This document shows, piece by piece, positions 49,944-58,552 of a stretch of 64,000 nucleotides of DNA. The stretch covers positions 5,580,001 to 5,644,000 of the forward strand of contig AP025576.1 in NCBI GenBank assembly GCA_022845955.1, read 5' to 3'. Each line of letters begins with the position of its first letter. Within the stretch, counting starts at the first letter, position 1. Under the pieces are notes generated by a model, which was not told where the DNA came from, made no database searches, and saw only the letters and a program-made list of their open reading frames with translations. Both the position numbers and the translations under genes were made by a program. This DNA is from Lachnospiraceae bacterium (GTDB lineage: Bacteria > Bacillota > Clostridia > Lachnospirales > Lachnospiraceae).

Positions 49944-50001
49944 ATAAAAATTCTGCATGCCGTCCGGAGGGAATCGTTCAGAGGGCACGCAGAATTTTTA
50001 T
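49944..50001. terminator. Terminator-like inverted repeat at the IS insertion point
   Basis: ATAAAAATTCTGC (49944-49956) pairs with GCAGAATTTTTAT (49989-50001), and inner GCC/GGC pairs extend the stem. The right arm ends at the target duplication of the insertion sequence, so the IS landed at the edge of this hairpin. Confidence 0.6.
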
Positions 50002-50008
50002 CTGCACC

Positions 50009-51649
50009 CAGCTCTGACGATTAAAAAATTAGAATAAAAAAAACCTCCCACTTTACGTGGGATTGCGAGATAATAAAACTGACCAAAGAATTATTTCTTC
50101 GCAACCGCATAAAGAAAGGAGGTTTTTATCATGAAAACAAAAGCAAAGATCACCAGAAAAGATACGCGGGAACACCTGGCCCAGTTTCATCTGGCATGTG
50201 AACTGGTAAAGGTGATCCATCACTATTTCCCCGGGCTCCTGTCCCTGTTAAAGAACTTGGAGGATCCTCGCGACCAGAGGTATATCACTTACGAGAGCCA
50301 TGTCTTACTGATGACACGCATCCTCTCCTCTATATTTTATATCAGCAGCATGAGAAAAACAAGCCAGGAATTCAATTCGGATACCGTGATCGAAAATATC
50401 GGATACCTGTGTGGAAGGCCGGAGCTCCCGGAGCTGCCCTACTGGGAGACGATAAATGACTATCTTAAGAGGTTGGACCCCGGCCAGCTGCAAGGTGTAG
50501 TCTGCGGCCTGGTGCGCCGTTTGCTGCGGAGCCGTGTGTTTGAAGACTCCCGTATAAGGGGAAGATACTGGCAGGTGATTGTGGATGGAACCCAGCTGGA
50601 GAGCAGCCGGAGGGAATTGGATCCTAAGAGTCTGTACCGTATCCATAGAAAAGGTACCCCGGAGGAATACCGGGAATACTATTACTATGTATTGGAGGCA
50701 AAACTCGTGCTGCGGGAAGATATCCTTGTGAGCATCATGACAGAGTTTGTAGAAAACGAAGGCAGTGAGGATGAAAAACAGGACTGTGAACGGAAAGCCT
50801 GCCGTCGGCTGCTAAAAAAGCTGCATGGGGAATTCCCACGCCTGCCAGTATGTCTGAGCGCAGACAGTCTTTATGCCTGTGAACCATTTTTTGAGGAATG
50901 CCGTGGATATGGGTACCATTATATCCTGCGCTTTAAAGAAGGGAGTATCCCGTATGTTGCAGACGAATTTGGGACACTGCGGAACAGGGAAGGGAACCTG
51001 CAGAAAGAAGAAACGGAAGATATGACCTTCTGGAGTGACTATGTAAATGGGATAGATTATGAGGGGCATCTGGTAAACCTGTTGGAATATAGAGAAGAAA
51101 AGAAAAACGGGAAAGGAAAAGAAAAGAGTTTCTTGTTCCTCACCGATCTGGCAGTAACGGAAAAGAACGTGAGGGCGACGGCAGAAGCCGGCAGACGGAG
51201 ATGGAAAATAGAAAACGAAGGATTTAATACCCAGAAGAACTACGGATACTGTCTGGAACATATGTACAGCAGGGTGTACCAGGGAATAAAAAACCATTAC
51301 TACCTGATCCAGATCGGGCATATGATAGCGCAGGTGATGGAGGCATGGGAAAGCCTGTGGAAAAAGGTGAGGCAGAGCCGGGAGCAGAAGCACCGCAGGA
51401 TACTGGAATCATGGAAGCAGGATAAGTTAAAAGAAACTATGCAGGAAAAAGAACAAGGGTTCCAGATACGTTTTGGATAAGGGTGCAGGCCGAAGGGAGG
51501 TGAGCTGGGAACCGGTAGAACAACAGGATAGTAAGGGAAAATCCCAGGGAGATTGTGTGCCTTTATACAACCGAAAAGGAGAGAAAGCTTGAAAATGCAG
51601 GATGAAACTGGGATTATTCCACTAAAAATAAATTTACTCGTCAGAGCTG
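50009..51649 (+). mobile_element. Complete insertion sequence with inverted ends and target duplication
   Basis: The ends are CAGCTCTGACGA (50009-50020) and its exact inverse (51638-51649). They are flanked by direct copies of ATCTGCACC at 50000-50008 and 51650-51658. Because a CA follows both copies, the duplication could also be read as 11 bp. The element is 1,641 bp with one transposase gene. Non-coding parts are 50021-50130, with hairpin TCCCAC/GTGGGA at 50046-50062, and 51481-51637, with no gene seen. Intact ends and duplication indicate a recent insertion. Confidence 0.88.
50131..51480 (+). CDS. DDE transposase of the insertion sequence
   Basis: A 449-residue transposase. Candidate catalytic acids are Asp in YWQVIVDGTQLES, Asp in VCLSADSLYACEPF and Glu in RRRWKIENEGFNTQKNYG, with the surrounding sequence like the IS4-type DDE fold. 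The frame is intact, so it may be active. The ribosome binding site (AAAGGAGG) lies before the ATG and is complementary to AAAAACCTCC near the element's left end. The exact IS family was not assigned. Confidence 0.87.
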   Translation: MKTKAKITRKDTREHLAQFHLACELVKVIHHYFPGLLSLLKNLEDPRDQRYITYESHVLLMTRILSSIFYISSMRKTSQEFNSDTVIENIGYLCGRPELPELPYWETINDYLKRLDPGQLQGVVCGLVRRLLRSRVFEDSRIRGRYWQVIVDGTQLESSRRELDPKSLYRIHRKGTPEEYREYYYYVLEAKLVLREDILVSIMTEFVENEGSEDEKQDCERKACRRLLKKLHGEFPRLPVCLSADSLYACEPFFEECRGYGYHYILRFKEGSIPYVADEFGTLRNREGNLQKEETEDMTFWSDYVNGIDYEGHLVNLLEYREEKKNGKGKEKSFLFLTDLAVTEKNVRATAEAGRRRWKIENEGFNTQKNYGYCLEHMYSRVYQGIKNHYYLIQIGHMIAQVMEAWESLWKKVRQSREQKHRRILESWKQDKLKETMQEKEQGFQIRFG

Positions 51650-51677
51650 ATCTGCACCCACATTCGTTGCTTAGCGT

Positions 51678-51698
51678 GTAAATTTATGATATATTTAC
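51678..51698 (+). promoter_or_regulatory. Dyad upstream of the HTH gene at 51756
   Basis: GTAAAT and ATTTAC are inverted around a 9-base AT-rich spacer, 58 bp before the HTH gene start. TTGACT lies shortly downstream and could be a -35 element. A self-binding site for the HTH protein is possible. Confidence 0.35.
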
Positions 51699-51755
51699 TA
51701 TGTATCAGTATTGACTTTTAAGCATGAGAAACATTTTGTAAACAGGTGATAATTC

Positions 51756-52124
51756 ATGAATCCGAATCCATACGAAACATTCCGCTCACGTATGAAAGAA
51801 CGCAGAACGATATTAAATATAACGCTGACCGAAATAGCTGAAGCACTGGATATCACACAGCCCACTGCCCAAAGATACGAAAGCGGTGAAATCAAGAATA
51901 TCCCCTATGACAAGCTGGCTATGCTTGCGGAGATTCTCCAGTGTTCTCCGCCTTATCTGCTGGGATGGGAATCTATGACGAATCCGCCGCCGGAGATTCC
52001 CGGGGAGGAAGAACGCATGCTTCATTATTTCAGGAAGCTGAACGCGAAAGGGAAAAAAGAAGCGGCACGGCAATTGGAAAATTTAACACTTATTGCAAAA
52101 TACAGAAGTTCTTCGGGCCATTAA
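51756..52124 (+). CDS. XRE-family HTH regulator
   Basis: A 122-residue protein with a classical HTH_3 domain in the N-terminal 70 residues (ITLTEIAEALDITQPTAQRYESGEI) and the typical PPYLLGWES end of the domain. A helical tail of about 50 residues follows (EEERMLHYFRKLNAKGKKEA), as in many phage-like and ICE-like repressors. The ATG follows AGGTGATAATTC. It lies just right of the IS, pointing rightwards. Its target is unknown. Confidence 0.85.
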   Translation: MNPNPYETFRSRMKERRTILNITLTEIAEALDITQPTAQRYESGEIKNIPYDKLAMLAEILQCSPPYLLGWESMTNPPPEIPGEEERMLHYFRKLNAKGKKEAARQLENLTLIAKYRSSSGH

Positions 52125-52132
52125 AGCATGTT

Positions 52133-52757
52133 TTATGATCCCCTTCCGTCAAAGGGCTTATAACCGCTTCCAATAAACTGTACAAACGCAAAATCATCCG
52201 CATTATGTCTGATAATCCAATCAATATACGTCATAACATAATGCGCCGTAAGCAGATAACCCATGGCATTCATATGCCCGCAGAAGTATTTTTTCTTAAA
52301 GGCTTCATCATAAGGAGGGGCATACGTATATAAATCAATGACATAGCAGTTTCTTAACCTGCCCGCTATGCTTTTTATCACCTCGGCAAAGGCTTCTTCG
52401 CTCCCGTCCTCTTTCGGCATAGTCATCAGAAAAAATTTGGCGTCCGGCTGAGTGGACTGCAGTCTTTGTATGATCCTGGAATACCCCCACCAGAGTTCCC
52501 TTGTTGTTCTTATAATTCACCCTATCGATATCCGTCTGCACATTTCCAACCTCGCCCCCGTAGATATTTTTCAGGTTATCCTTCCCTTTCAGATCATTAA
52601 CCCCCAGAGCTATGATATATCCCTGCTTGGCAGATGCCGGGTCAAATAGCCGGTTGATATCCGCAACAGGGCTTGTCTGCATGTCCGCCTCCCTATAAAG
52701 CTGACAGGCCGTAAGCCCTCCTTTTTCGAAATTTGCACCTGTAATATCCGCCAGCAA
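52133..52757 (-). pseudogene. Truncated, frameshifted SGNH/GDSL hydrolase
   Basis: Two frames give one protein. The 5' part (from 52757) carries QGYIIALGVNDLKGKDNL and NYKNNKGTLV. The 3' part (ending at 52133) carries YSRIIQRLQSTQPDAKFFLM and ends in the His block KKYFCGHMNAMGYLLTAHYV. The frames join near a run of five C (52484-52488), where one extra base would cause the shift. The N-terminal GDSL block with the catalytic Ser is missing. The truncated end abuts the promoter of the kinase operon, so a rearrangement cut the gene. Confidence 0.7.
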
Positions 52758-52758
52758 G

Positions 52759-52787
52759 TTGTGTGTCTATTTTTTGTATGCTATAAT
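52759..52787 (+). promoter_or_regulatory. Promoter of the HTH-kinase operon
   Basis: TTGTGT (52759-52764), a 17-base spacer and TATAAT (52782-52787) with an upstream TG (extended -10), about 40 bp before the HTH gene start. It directly follows the broken end of the SGNH gene. Confidence 0.65.
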
Positions 52788-52825
52788 TCGGATATATTCA
52801 AAAGATAATGCAGGGGGCAGAACCT

Positions 52826-53269
52826 ATGAAAACTCTTGACACCGGAGAACTGATGAAGCTGCTGCAAAGTAAAAAGAACTTCGATTATATCATTTCAGTA
52901 GGGGAAAGCAGCATGAAGCCGCTTTCCCTTAAAGCATTTTTGGAGCGGATAAGACAGGAAAAGGGAATGACGATTCCCCAGATAATGATATCTTCCGGGT
53001 TGAGTAAGTCTTATATCTATCAGATCTTTGAGGGGAAAAGAAAGGCCGGAAGAGACGTAATGCTGCGGATTGCTTTTGGAATGCGCCTTTCCGTTGAGGA
53101 AACACAGCGTCTGCTTACCCTTTCGGGCAACAGTGTTCTTTATCCTAAGGTAAAAAGGGATGCGGCAATTATTTATGCGTTGAATAAAAAAAGCACGCTT
53201 ATAGAAGCCGAGCTGCTGTTAGAAGAATTGGATGAAAATCCAATGTATGGAGAGAAACGGGATGAGTGA
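52826..53269 (+). CDS. HTH protein, first gene of the kinase operon
   Basis: A 147-residue soluble protein. The N-terminal 45 residues (LMKLLQSKKNFDYIISVGES) are helical and not recognised. The middle is an XRE-type HTH (MTIPQIMISSGLSKSYIYQIFEGKRK) and the C-terminus is a helical region. The ATG at 52826 follows AGGGGGC; an ATG at 52808 is in frame but has no site. Its stop overlaps the kinase gene start by 8 bp, so it is probably a partner or target of the kinase. Confidence 0.8.
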   Translation: MKTLDTGELMKLLQSKKNFDYIISVGESSMKPLSLKAFLERIRQEKGMTIPQIMISSGLSKSYIYQIFEGKRKAGRDVMLRIAFGMRLSVEETQRLLTLSGNSVLYPKVKRDAAIIYALNKKSTLIEAELLLEELDENPMYGEKRDE

Positions 53270-55118
53270 AGCCGAAAAATTTGCCAGGCGGTATGAACAG
53301 GATATTTTGAGCAAAGTATATCTTCCCGAAGCCATAAAAGAAAAATGCCGGTTAACGGCCTGCCTGAAAGCCAGGGAGGACAGGGAAGTATATCTGGTAA
53401 CAGGAAAGGATAAAAAGCAGAATATTCTGAAAATCCGGCCTGCGGGAAAGCCGGATTCCCTGGAAAAAGAATTCCGGATTCTTCGGACGCTTTCTCACCC
53501 CCAGCTCCCGGAGGCTGTTTTCTACATGCAAGAAGCCGGAAAGGAATACATGCTGCGCTCCTATATCCCGGGCAGAAGTCTGGATGAGGCGGTGTACGAA
53601 GATGGGATATTGCCGGAAAAAGAAAGGATTCCGATTCTTCTTTCACTTTGTCGTGTCCTTGCGTTCCTTCACAGCAGGAAACCTCCGGTAATACACCGTG
53701 ATATCAAGCCGCAGAATATAATATTGACACCGGAAGGCAGGTGTGCACTGATAGATTTCGGTACGGCCAGGTTATATAATAAAGAAGGAGAAGAGGATAC
53801 GGTCATCATGGGGACGCAGGCGACTGCTCCGCCTGAACAGTTCGGTTACGGGCAAACGGACGAAAGGACGGATATCTATGCACTGGGCATGATTATCCGT
53901 TATCTGTCAACCGGCTGCCTGGAAAAGAAAAGCTCCGAACGGTATCCCCTTATAAAAATTGAGAATAAATGTACGGCTTTTGATCCTGCCAAACGTTATG
54001 CCAATATCCATAAAGTGGAGTCCGCATTAAAATATGTGCAGCACAGGAAAACGCTGGTTAAACTCGCCGTTTCTTTTTTATCTGTCATTATATTTCTTAC
54101 AGCAGCGGCAGGAATACGGAAAATGAATGCAGAAGCGGTATTTACGAATCCTCTGCTGGAGGAAGCTGTCCGCCGGGAACTGGATGTACCGGATGAGGAA
54201 GCAATTCCCAAAAACAGGCTTTCCGAAGTGCGTCAGATTGTCATCTGCGGCAACGATTGTCCGGGGGACTGGACGGGACATAGTTCATCTCATTATGATA
54301 TGAAAAATGACAGTACTCTTCGGAGCGGAAAAGGAAACTTGTTTAATTTAGAGGAAATAAACCAGTTTCCGAATCTGGAAGCCCTGGTTTTGGACTATCA
54401 GGAAATTACCGATATTACGCCTCTGGAGAATATGCAGCTTACGTATTTAAGCTTGTGCGGGAATCCCATTACGGATATAACCGCCCTGGCGGAAATGGAT
54501 ACACTCCAGGCACTTTGGCTGGAGGATGTGCCTGTGTCGGACGCTTCCGCGTTAGCGCAGCTAACATCCCTTAAGGAATTGGAAATCAGCGGGACGAATC
54601 TGGCTGATGCGGAGGATTTCTGCAGGCTGCCGTTGGAAGTTTTGAAAATGGGCAACACCTTAATTACCGACCTTTCCCCGTTAAAGTGGTTAAGGGAGCT
54701 TACGGTACTGAATGCAGGGGAAGTGGATGCACAGGGTATGGAAACGATTCAAACCATGACACAGCTGGAATACCTGACGGTCAGCGGGCAGTTGGAAAAT
54801 CTGGAAGGTTTTGCAGGCTTTCAGCGGCTCAAAATGCTGGATGTAAGTATGAGCCGTCTGCACAGTCTGGAGGGTGTGGAAAAACTGCCCCAGCTTGAGT
54901 ATATGGGTTTTGGCTATACAGAACCCGAAAGCCTGGAACCGCTTACGCAAAACGATGTTTTCTATATTGTGGAGATGGTAGGAGCAAAAATAGAGGACTA
55001 TACCCCGCTTCTTCGCTGCCGGAACCTCTCGGAGGTGCATGTGGGACTCAGCCGGAAGGAGGCGGCGGAAAGCCAGCTGCAGGGTTCCGGCCTGACAGTT
55101 TATGCCTGGGAAGAATAA
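53262..55118 (+). CDS. Transmembrane Ser/Thr protein kinase with extracellular leucine-rich repeats
   Basis: A 618-residue receptor-like kinase. The kinase domain fills residues about 10-250: the ATP-binding Lys is in NILKIRPAG, the catalytic loop is VIHRDIKPQNIILT, the metal-binding motif is IDFGTARL, and PPEQFGYGQTDERTDIYALG follows. One membrane helix (LAVSFLSVIIFLTAAAGI, about 268-285) leads to an outside region with around ten leucine-rich repeats (LEALVLDYQEITDITPLENM and similar). The start overlaps the HTH gene. It has no PASTA repeats, unlike PrkC-type kinases. It probably senses an extracellular protein or ligand through the repeats and signals to the HTH protein; this is inference. 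Confidence 0.87.
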   Translation: MSEAEKFARRYEQDILSKVYLPEAIKEKCRLTACLKAREDREVYLVTGKDKKQNILKIRPAGKPDSLEKEFRILRTLSHPQLPEAVFYMQEAGKEYMLRSYIPGRSLDEAVYEDGILPEKERIPILLSLCRVLAFLHSRKPPVIHRDIKPQNIILTPEGRCALIDFGTARLYNKEGEEDTVIMGTQATAPPEQFGYGQTDERTDIYALGMIIRYLSTGCLEKKSSERYPLIKIENKCTAFDPAKRYANIHKVESALKYVQHRKTLVKLAVSFLSVIIFLTAAAGIRKMNAEAVFTNPLLEEAVRRELDVPDEEAIPKNRLSEVRQIVICGNDCPGDWTGHSSSHYDMKNDSTLRSGKGNLFNLEEINQFPNLEALVLDYQEITDITPLENMQLTYLSLCGNPITDITALAEMDTLQALWLEDVPVSDASALAQLTSLKELEISGTNLADAEDFCRLPLEVLKMGNTLITDLSPLKWLRELTVLNAGEVDAQGMETIQTMTQLEYLTVSGQLENLEGFAGFQRLKMLDVSMSRLHSLEGVEKLPQLEYMGFGYTEPESLEPLTQNDVFYIVEMVGAKIEDYTPLLRCRNLSEVHVGLSRKEAAESQLQGSGLTVYAWEE

Positions 55119-55202
55119 ATCGGGGAAGTCTGCAATCTGCGAACCCTATCTGTCATTCCTATTGCTATAATAAAAAAAGCAAATCAGAAATGGAGGACAG
55201 GT

Positions 55203-56600
55203 ATGAAGAAATGGATTGCGTTTTTTATAGCATTAACACTGGTAATATCGGCCGGTATTCCGGTGCTGGCGGCCCCTGATGTAGGAGAAGATTATACTTT
55301 TGATGATCTTGCACGCTTTACCGAGTATTATTATGACGATTTTTTTCAGAATCGGGATATCTGGGAACGGGAAGATGGGGAATCAATGGATCCAAAGGAT
55401 ATTCCGGAAGGACAGGAATATGTCGGTAAGAGCTATGTTGATGCGTTTAAGGAAAAAGCAGACGAGTTATGGGCAGTAGGAGACGCCGGTGACGAAGCCA
55501 AAGAACAGTTTAACGCGCCGGAAAATACGGATAACCGAAAGTCGCTGTATGAAGCGCTGAAACAGTGTGTGAAGGATGTGGAGGATAATATTAAGACCGG
55601 GACGCGTCCGGCCGCCCTGGATTCGCTTTATGATAAACTGGAAAATGCCTGGAATAAAGTGAACAGCCTTACGGACAGCTATGGAGATGCGGAGGACGAA
55701 AGCAGCAGCGTGAAAAATGTCCATGTGATTGAATTGAAGGAAGGGGAAACAGCGGATGAGGCATTTATTAATGGAATGAATTCCCTGATTCCGTCGGGTC
55801 ATTACTGGATTCTTTCTGATGCCTGGCATGAATTTTGGGGAGGGAATGAAGCCGAGAATATGGACTGGGTCTATAAAACGTTAGAGGAGTGCAGTGATAC
55901 GCTGAACAGTGCCGACAAAACGGGAAATTGGGAGTCTCTGAACGGCCTGTCGGAAAAGATCGACAAGGCGGCAGGCAGGATTCAGGAAATGCGCCGGTTC
56001 CTGGAAAGCCATCTGTATCCGAAACCGGAGCCTGGAAGGCCGGAAACTCCTTCACAGCCGGAAAAAAGCCATGGCCAATCAAAGGATACGAAAGAGGATC
56101 TCCCTCCTGAAATAAAAGCCAATCAGGTAAAAGGTACGGACGGAAGAACTGTTGTTTCCACTCTTGCAGGCGTATATTCAGCCCGGCAGATAAACGGAAT
56201 TGCTGTGATAACGGCAAAAGAACAGGCTGAAGCGGCGGCAGGGCTGCAGACAGAAGAAAGCAGACTCAGCCTGTATACCAGCGATGTTTCCGGCAATAAA
56301 GATTTATTAAAGGTAATGTCGGATGCGGCATTACTGCTTGGGGCGAATACGGCGGGCGCCGTGCAGATAGATTTATACAGGATTGAAGGAATCAGGGTCA
56401 GCGCGGTCAGAAATACGCAGGAGCCTTTACGGCTGGTGCTTGAACTTCCCCAAAACATGATTTATGCCAACCGTACTTTCAGCATTCTTGTACCGGACGG
56501 CAATGGAGGTGTGCTGGAGATGATGGATTTGGATCAGGATCCGGCAACCATTACTTTAGATGCGGCAGTGTTTGGATTATGGACAATTATATACAGATAA
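55203..56600 (+). CDS. Secreted protein of unknown function, third gene of the kinase operon
   Basis: A 465-residue exported protein. The signal peptide is MKKWIAFFIALTLVISAGIP with a likely cut after VLAA. Residues about 30-275 are helical and acidic with regular Tyr/Trp (FTEYYYDDFFQNRDIWERED). A Pro/Glu/Ser linker (near 280-310) leads to a C-terminal beta-rich domain of about 150 residues. No anchor signal is seen. The ATG follows TGGAGGACAG. A TATAAT 40 bp upstream hints at an extra promoter. It could be the ligand or partner of the LRR kinase encoded 84 bp upstream. Confidence 0.75.
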   Translation: MKKWIAFFIALTLVISAGIPVLAAPDVGEDYTFDDLARFTEYYYDDFFQNRDIWEREDGESMDPKDIPEGQEYVGKSYVDAFKEKADELWAVGDAGDEAKEQFNAPENTDNRKSLYEALKQCVKDVEDNIKTGTRPAALDSLYDKLENAWNKVNSLTDSYGDAEDESSSVKNVHVIELKEGETADEAFINGMNSLIPSGHYWILSDAWHEFWGGNEAENMDWVYKTLEECSDTLNSADKTGNWESLNGLSEKIDKAAGRIQEMRRFLESHLYPKPEPGRPETPSQPEKSHGQSKDTKEDLPPEIKANQVKGTDGRTVVSTLAGVYSARQINGIAVITAKEQAEAAAGLQTEESRLSLYTSDVSGNKDLLKVMSDAALLLGANTAGAVQIDLYRIEGIRVSAVRNTQEPLRLVLELPQNMIYANRTFSILVPDGNGGVLEMMDLDQDPATITLDAAVFGLWTIIYR

Positions 56601-56780
56601 CCGGACTGAAAAAAGGAACATTGGGACTGTCTCTTTCTGATACGCTCCCTTTGTTCCTGTTAATTATCAGCCCGGGCTGCCGGCACCGCCGGCCGGCATT
56701 CCTGTCGCATTCCACCCCCTCCCATAGACAGCAGAACCGTATCAAATCCCTGTTCTTCCTTCCTCTGTCTCTCAGCCTTT

Positions 56781-57674
56781 CTATTCTGCGGTTATATCCC
56801 TGTACCGGTTCTGGGCATAATCGAAACCATATCCCCTTTCACAGGCCCGTCTGATATATGCCTCCATAAGCTGCGAAACGGTATACCCCTTGATACATCC
56901 TTCCCTGTATAAACAGTATTCATGGGTAAAAAGCTCAATAACCTTTGGTTTATCATAGCTTTTTATTTTGTCAAACTGCTCCTCCAAAGAAGATACGCTT
57001 TCCAGTCTGAGCTGGGAACGCAGGAAGAGCAGCCTGTTATCCGGATCATAATATTCTCCTTCCCTGTTTATAAAGGCTGTCACCTTATCATCAAAATAGT
57101 AAGAACGGCGTTCTTCACTGTTATCCGCGGTAAGATATCCGACAGGCCCCCATTCACACTCCCGGAGTGCCCGGACGTTCTCCTGCGTTCCGGTGAAAAA
57201 ACCAAGCCTAATCACCCGGTCTATACAATCCCCATGACCCCCGGAAGCCTTCCTGACAGCGGCGGTAAATTTCTCATAATCCCTGCGGATCTCCTCCGCC
57301 TCTTCCTTCTCATATCTTTTTTCATTATCTCTTGCGTGAAAACCAAATTTGAGCCAACCGGCACTGTCCGACAGTTCCTGTGCATACCGGGCCGGAAATC
57401 CGGATATATCATAATCCGGAGCATGGCTGTCTGTATTGAAGGTATACAAGGAAAAAACCGCGCCGTATTTCTCATGCATCTGTTTTAACCACCCGAAAAA
57501 TTTATGCTCAAATAAGGACTGCAGACTATCCGCATGAACCGTGATATCCCGGATGCACTGGTATACATCGTCAAAAGAAATATGGATATACTGCCTTTCG
57601 TGCTTTTGACAGAAAATCTTTGTCTCCCTCTCTGCCGCTAAGCGGTTCCATGGATCCATATCCGTAAAAACCAT
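56781..57674 (-). CDS. Divergent NodB-fold (polysaccharide deacetylase-like) protein
   Basis: A 297-residue protein. The segment YIHISFDDVYQCI recalls the TFDD motif of NodB-fold enzymes, and FGFHARDNEKRYEKEE stands where the HxxxH metal ligands usually are, but only one His is kept. The metal site is therefore incomplete and activity is doubtful. The ATG follows GAGGAGATAAAG, 5 bp after the neighbouring deacetylase-like gene. It ends the glycan-use cluster. A sugar-binding or altered hydrolase role is possible. Confidence 0.6.
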   Translation of the reverse strand: MVFTDMDPWNRLAAERETKIFCQKHERQYIHISFDDVYQCIRDITVHADSLQSLFEHKFFGWLKQMHEKYGAVFSLYTFNTDSHAPDYDISGFPARYAQELSDSAGWLKFGFHARDNEKRYEKEEAEEIRRDYEKFTAAVRKASGGHGDCIDRVIRLGFFTGTQENVRALRECEWGPVGYLTADNSEERRSYYFDDKVTAFINREGEYYDPDNRLLFLRSQLRLESVSSLEEQFDKIKSYDKPKVIELFTHEYCLYREGCIKGYTVSQLMEAYIRRACERGYGFDYAQNRYRDITAE

Positions 57675-57679
57675 GTTCT

Positions 57680-58543
57680 TTATCTCCTCTTATCATATGC
57701 GGCATAAGTTAATGCCTTCTCCTGTCCCGGACTAATGCAGAAAAGTTCCCCGTCTGCCTCCAGAAAAATTTCCATGGCAGACGGATTATATACGCTTTTC
57801 CCATCTATATGGAAAATCAGGTTATCAAAGGCATGTACATAATCATAAATCTGTATATTTGTAGCATACCATATATCATTCCTTCCTCCCATATAATCCG
57901 CAAATTGTTCTATAACCTCCCAGTTATCATTTTCCTCAAACTCATAGCTATGTCCCCATAAAAGGAATAAGACAGAGTCATACAGCACAGAGATTTCAAC
58001 GAATTTTTCCGCAAATTCCATAAGCTGCGGATCATTATGATGACATGTGGGTGACATATGATACCAGTCTGTCGGCAGCCTGAAATCATGAGCGGAACAT
58101 ACGGTACGGCCATAAACAATTCCTGCATACCGCATTATTTCTATAACCTCATCGTTATACTGACCGCCCGGATAAGCCAGTCCTCTGACCGTACAGTCAT
58201 ACTGACTCTCCAGGTTCTCGCGATCCTTTACTATTTGCTGCATGTTTAAGCATGATGAAAGCCTCTCTCCTAAAGCATGTGTCCATGTATGACAGGCGAT
58301 TTCCATACCGCTGTTAAGATATACTTTTCTGCAATCTTCCAGGGACATACGTCTGTGAACATTTCCCGGATTATATTTCATACCGGGAGATGCATACAGA
58401 CCACTATTGATATTAAAAGTGCCTTTTAGCCCATTCTTTTTCATAACCTCAATCAGGCGTTGGTCCTGCTCCACACCATCATCATAGCTTAATGTAAGCG
58501 CTTTTCCTTTTCCCTCAGGAAAACGCATGTGTATTCTGCGCAT
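57680..58543 (-). CDS. Polysaccharide deacetylase family protein
   Basis: A 287-residue NodB-fold enzyme. The catalytic Asp pair is in ALTLSYDDGVEQD, and the metal-binding HTWTH motif is in EIACHTWTHALG. GLAYPGGQYND follows as motif 3. It lacks a signal peptide, so it acts in the cytoplasm on imported sugars or as a lyase-like variant. The start at 58543 is 9 bp after the GH2 gene. Its presence with a GH2 glycosidase suggests deacetylation of an imported oligosaccharide. Confidence 0.8.
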   Translation of the reverse strand: MRRIHMRFPEGKGKALTLSYDDGVEQDQRLIEVMKKNGLKGTFNINSGLYASPGMKYNPGNVHRRMSLEDCRKVYLNSGMEIACHTWTHALGERLSSCLNMQQIVKDRENLESQYDCTVRGLAYPGGQYNDEVIEIMRYAGIVYGRTVCSAHDFRLPTDWYHMSPTCHHNDPQLMEFAEKFVEISVLYDSVLFLLWGHSYEFEENDNWEVIEQFADYMGGRNDIWYATNIQIYDYVHAFDNLIFHIDGKSVYNPSAMEIFLEADGELFCISPGQEKALTYAAYDKRR

Positions 58544-58552
58544 GTCTGTTCT

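Noticed and set aside
56601..56780. Possible terminator between the secreted protein and the NodB-fold gene
   Set aside because: AGGAACA and TGTTCCT pair only across a long loop with no T-tract; too weak to call.
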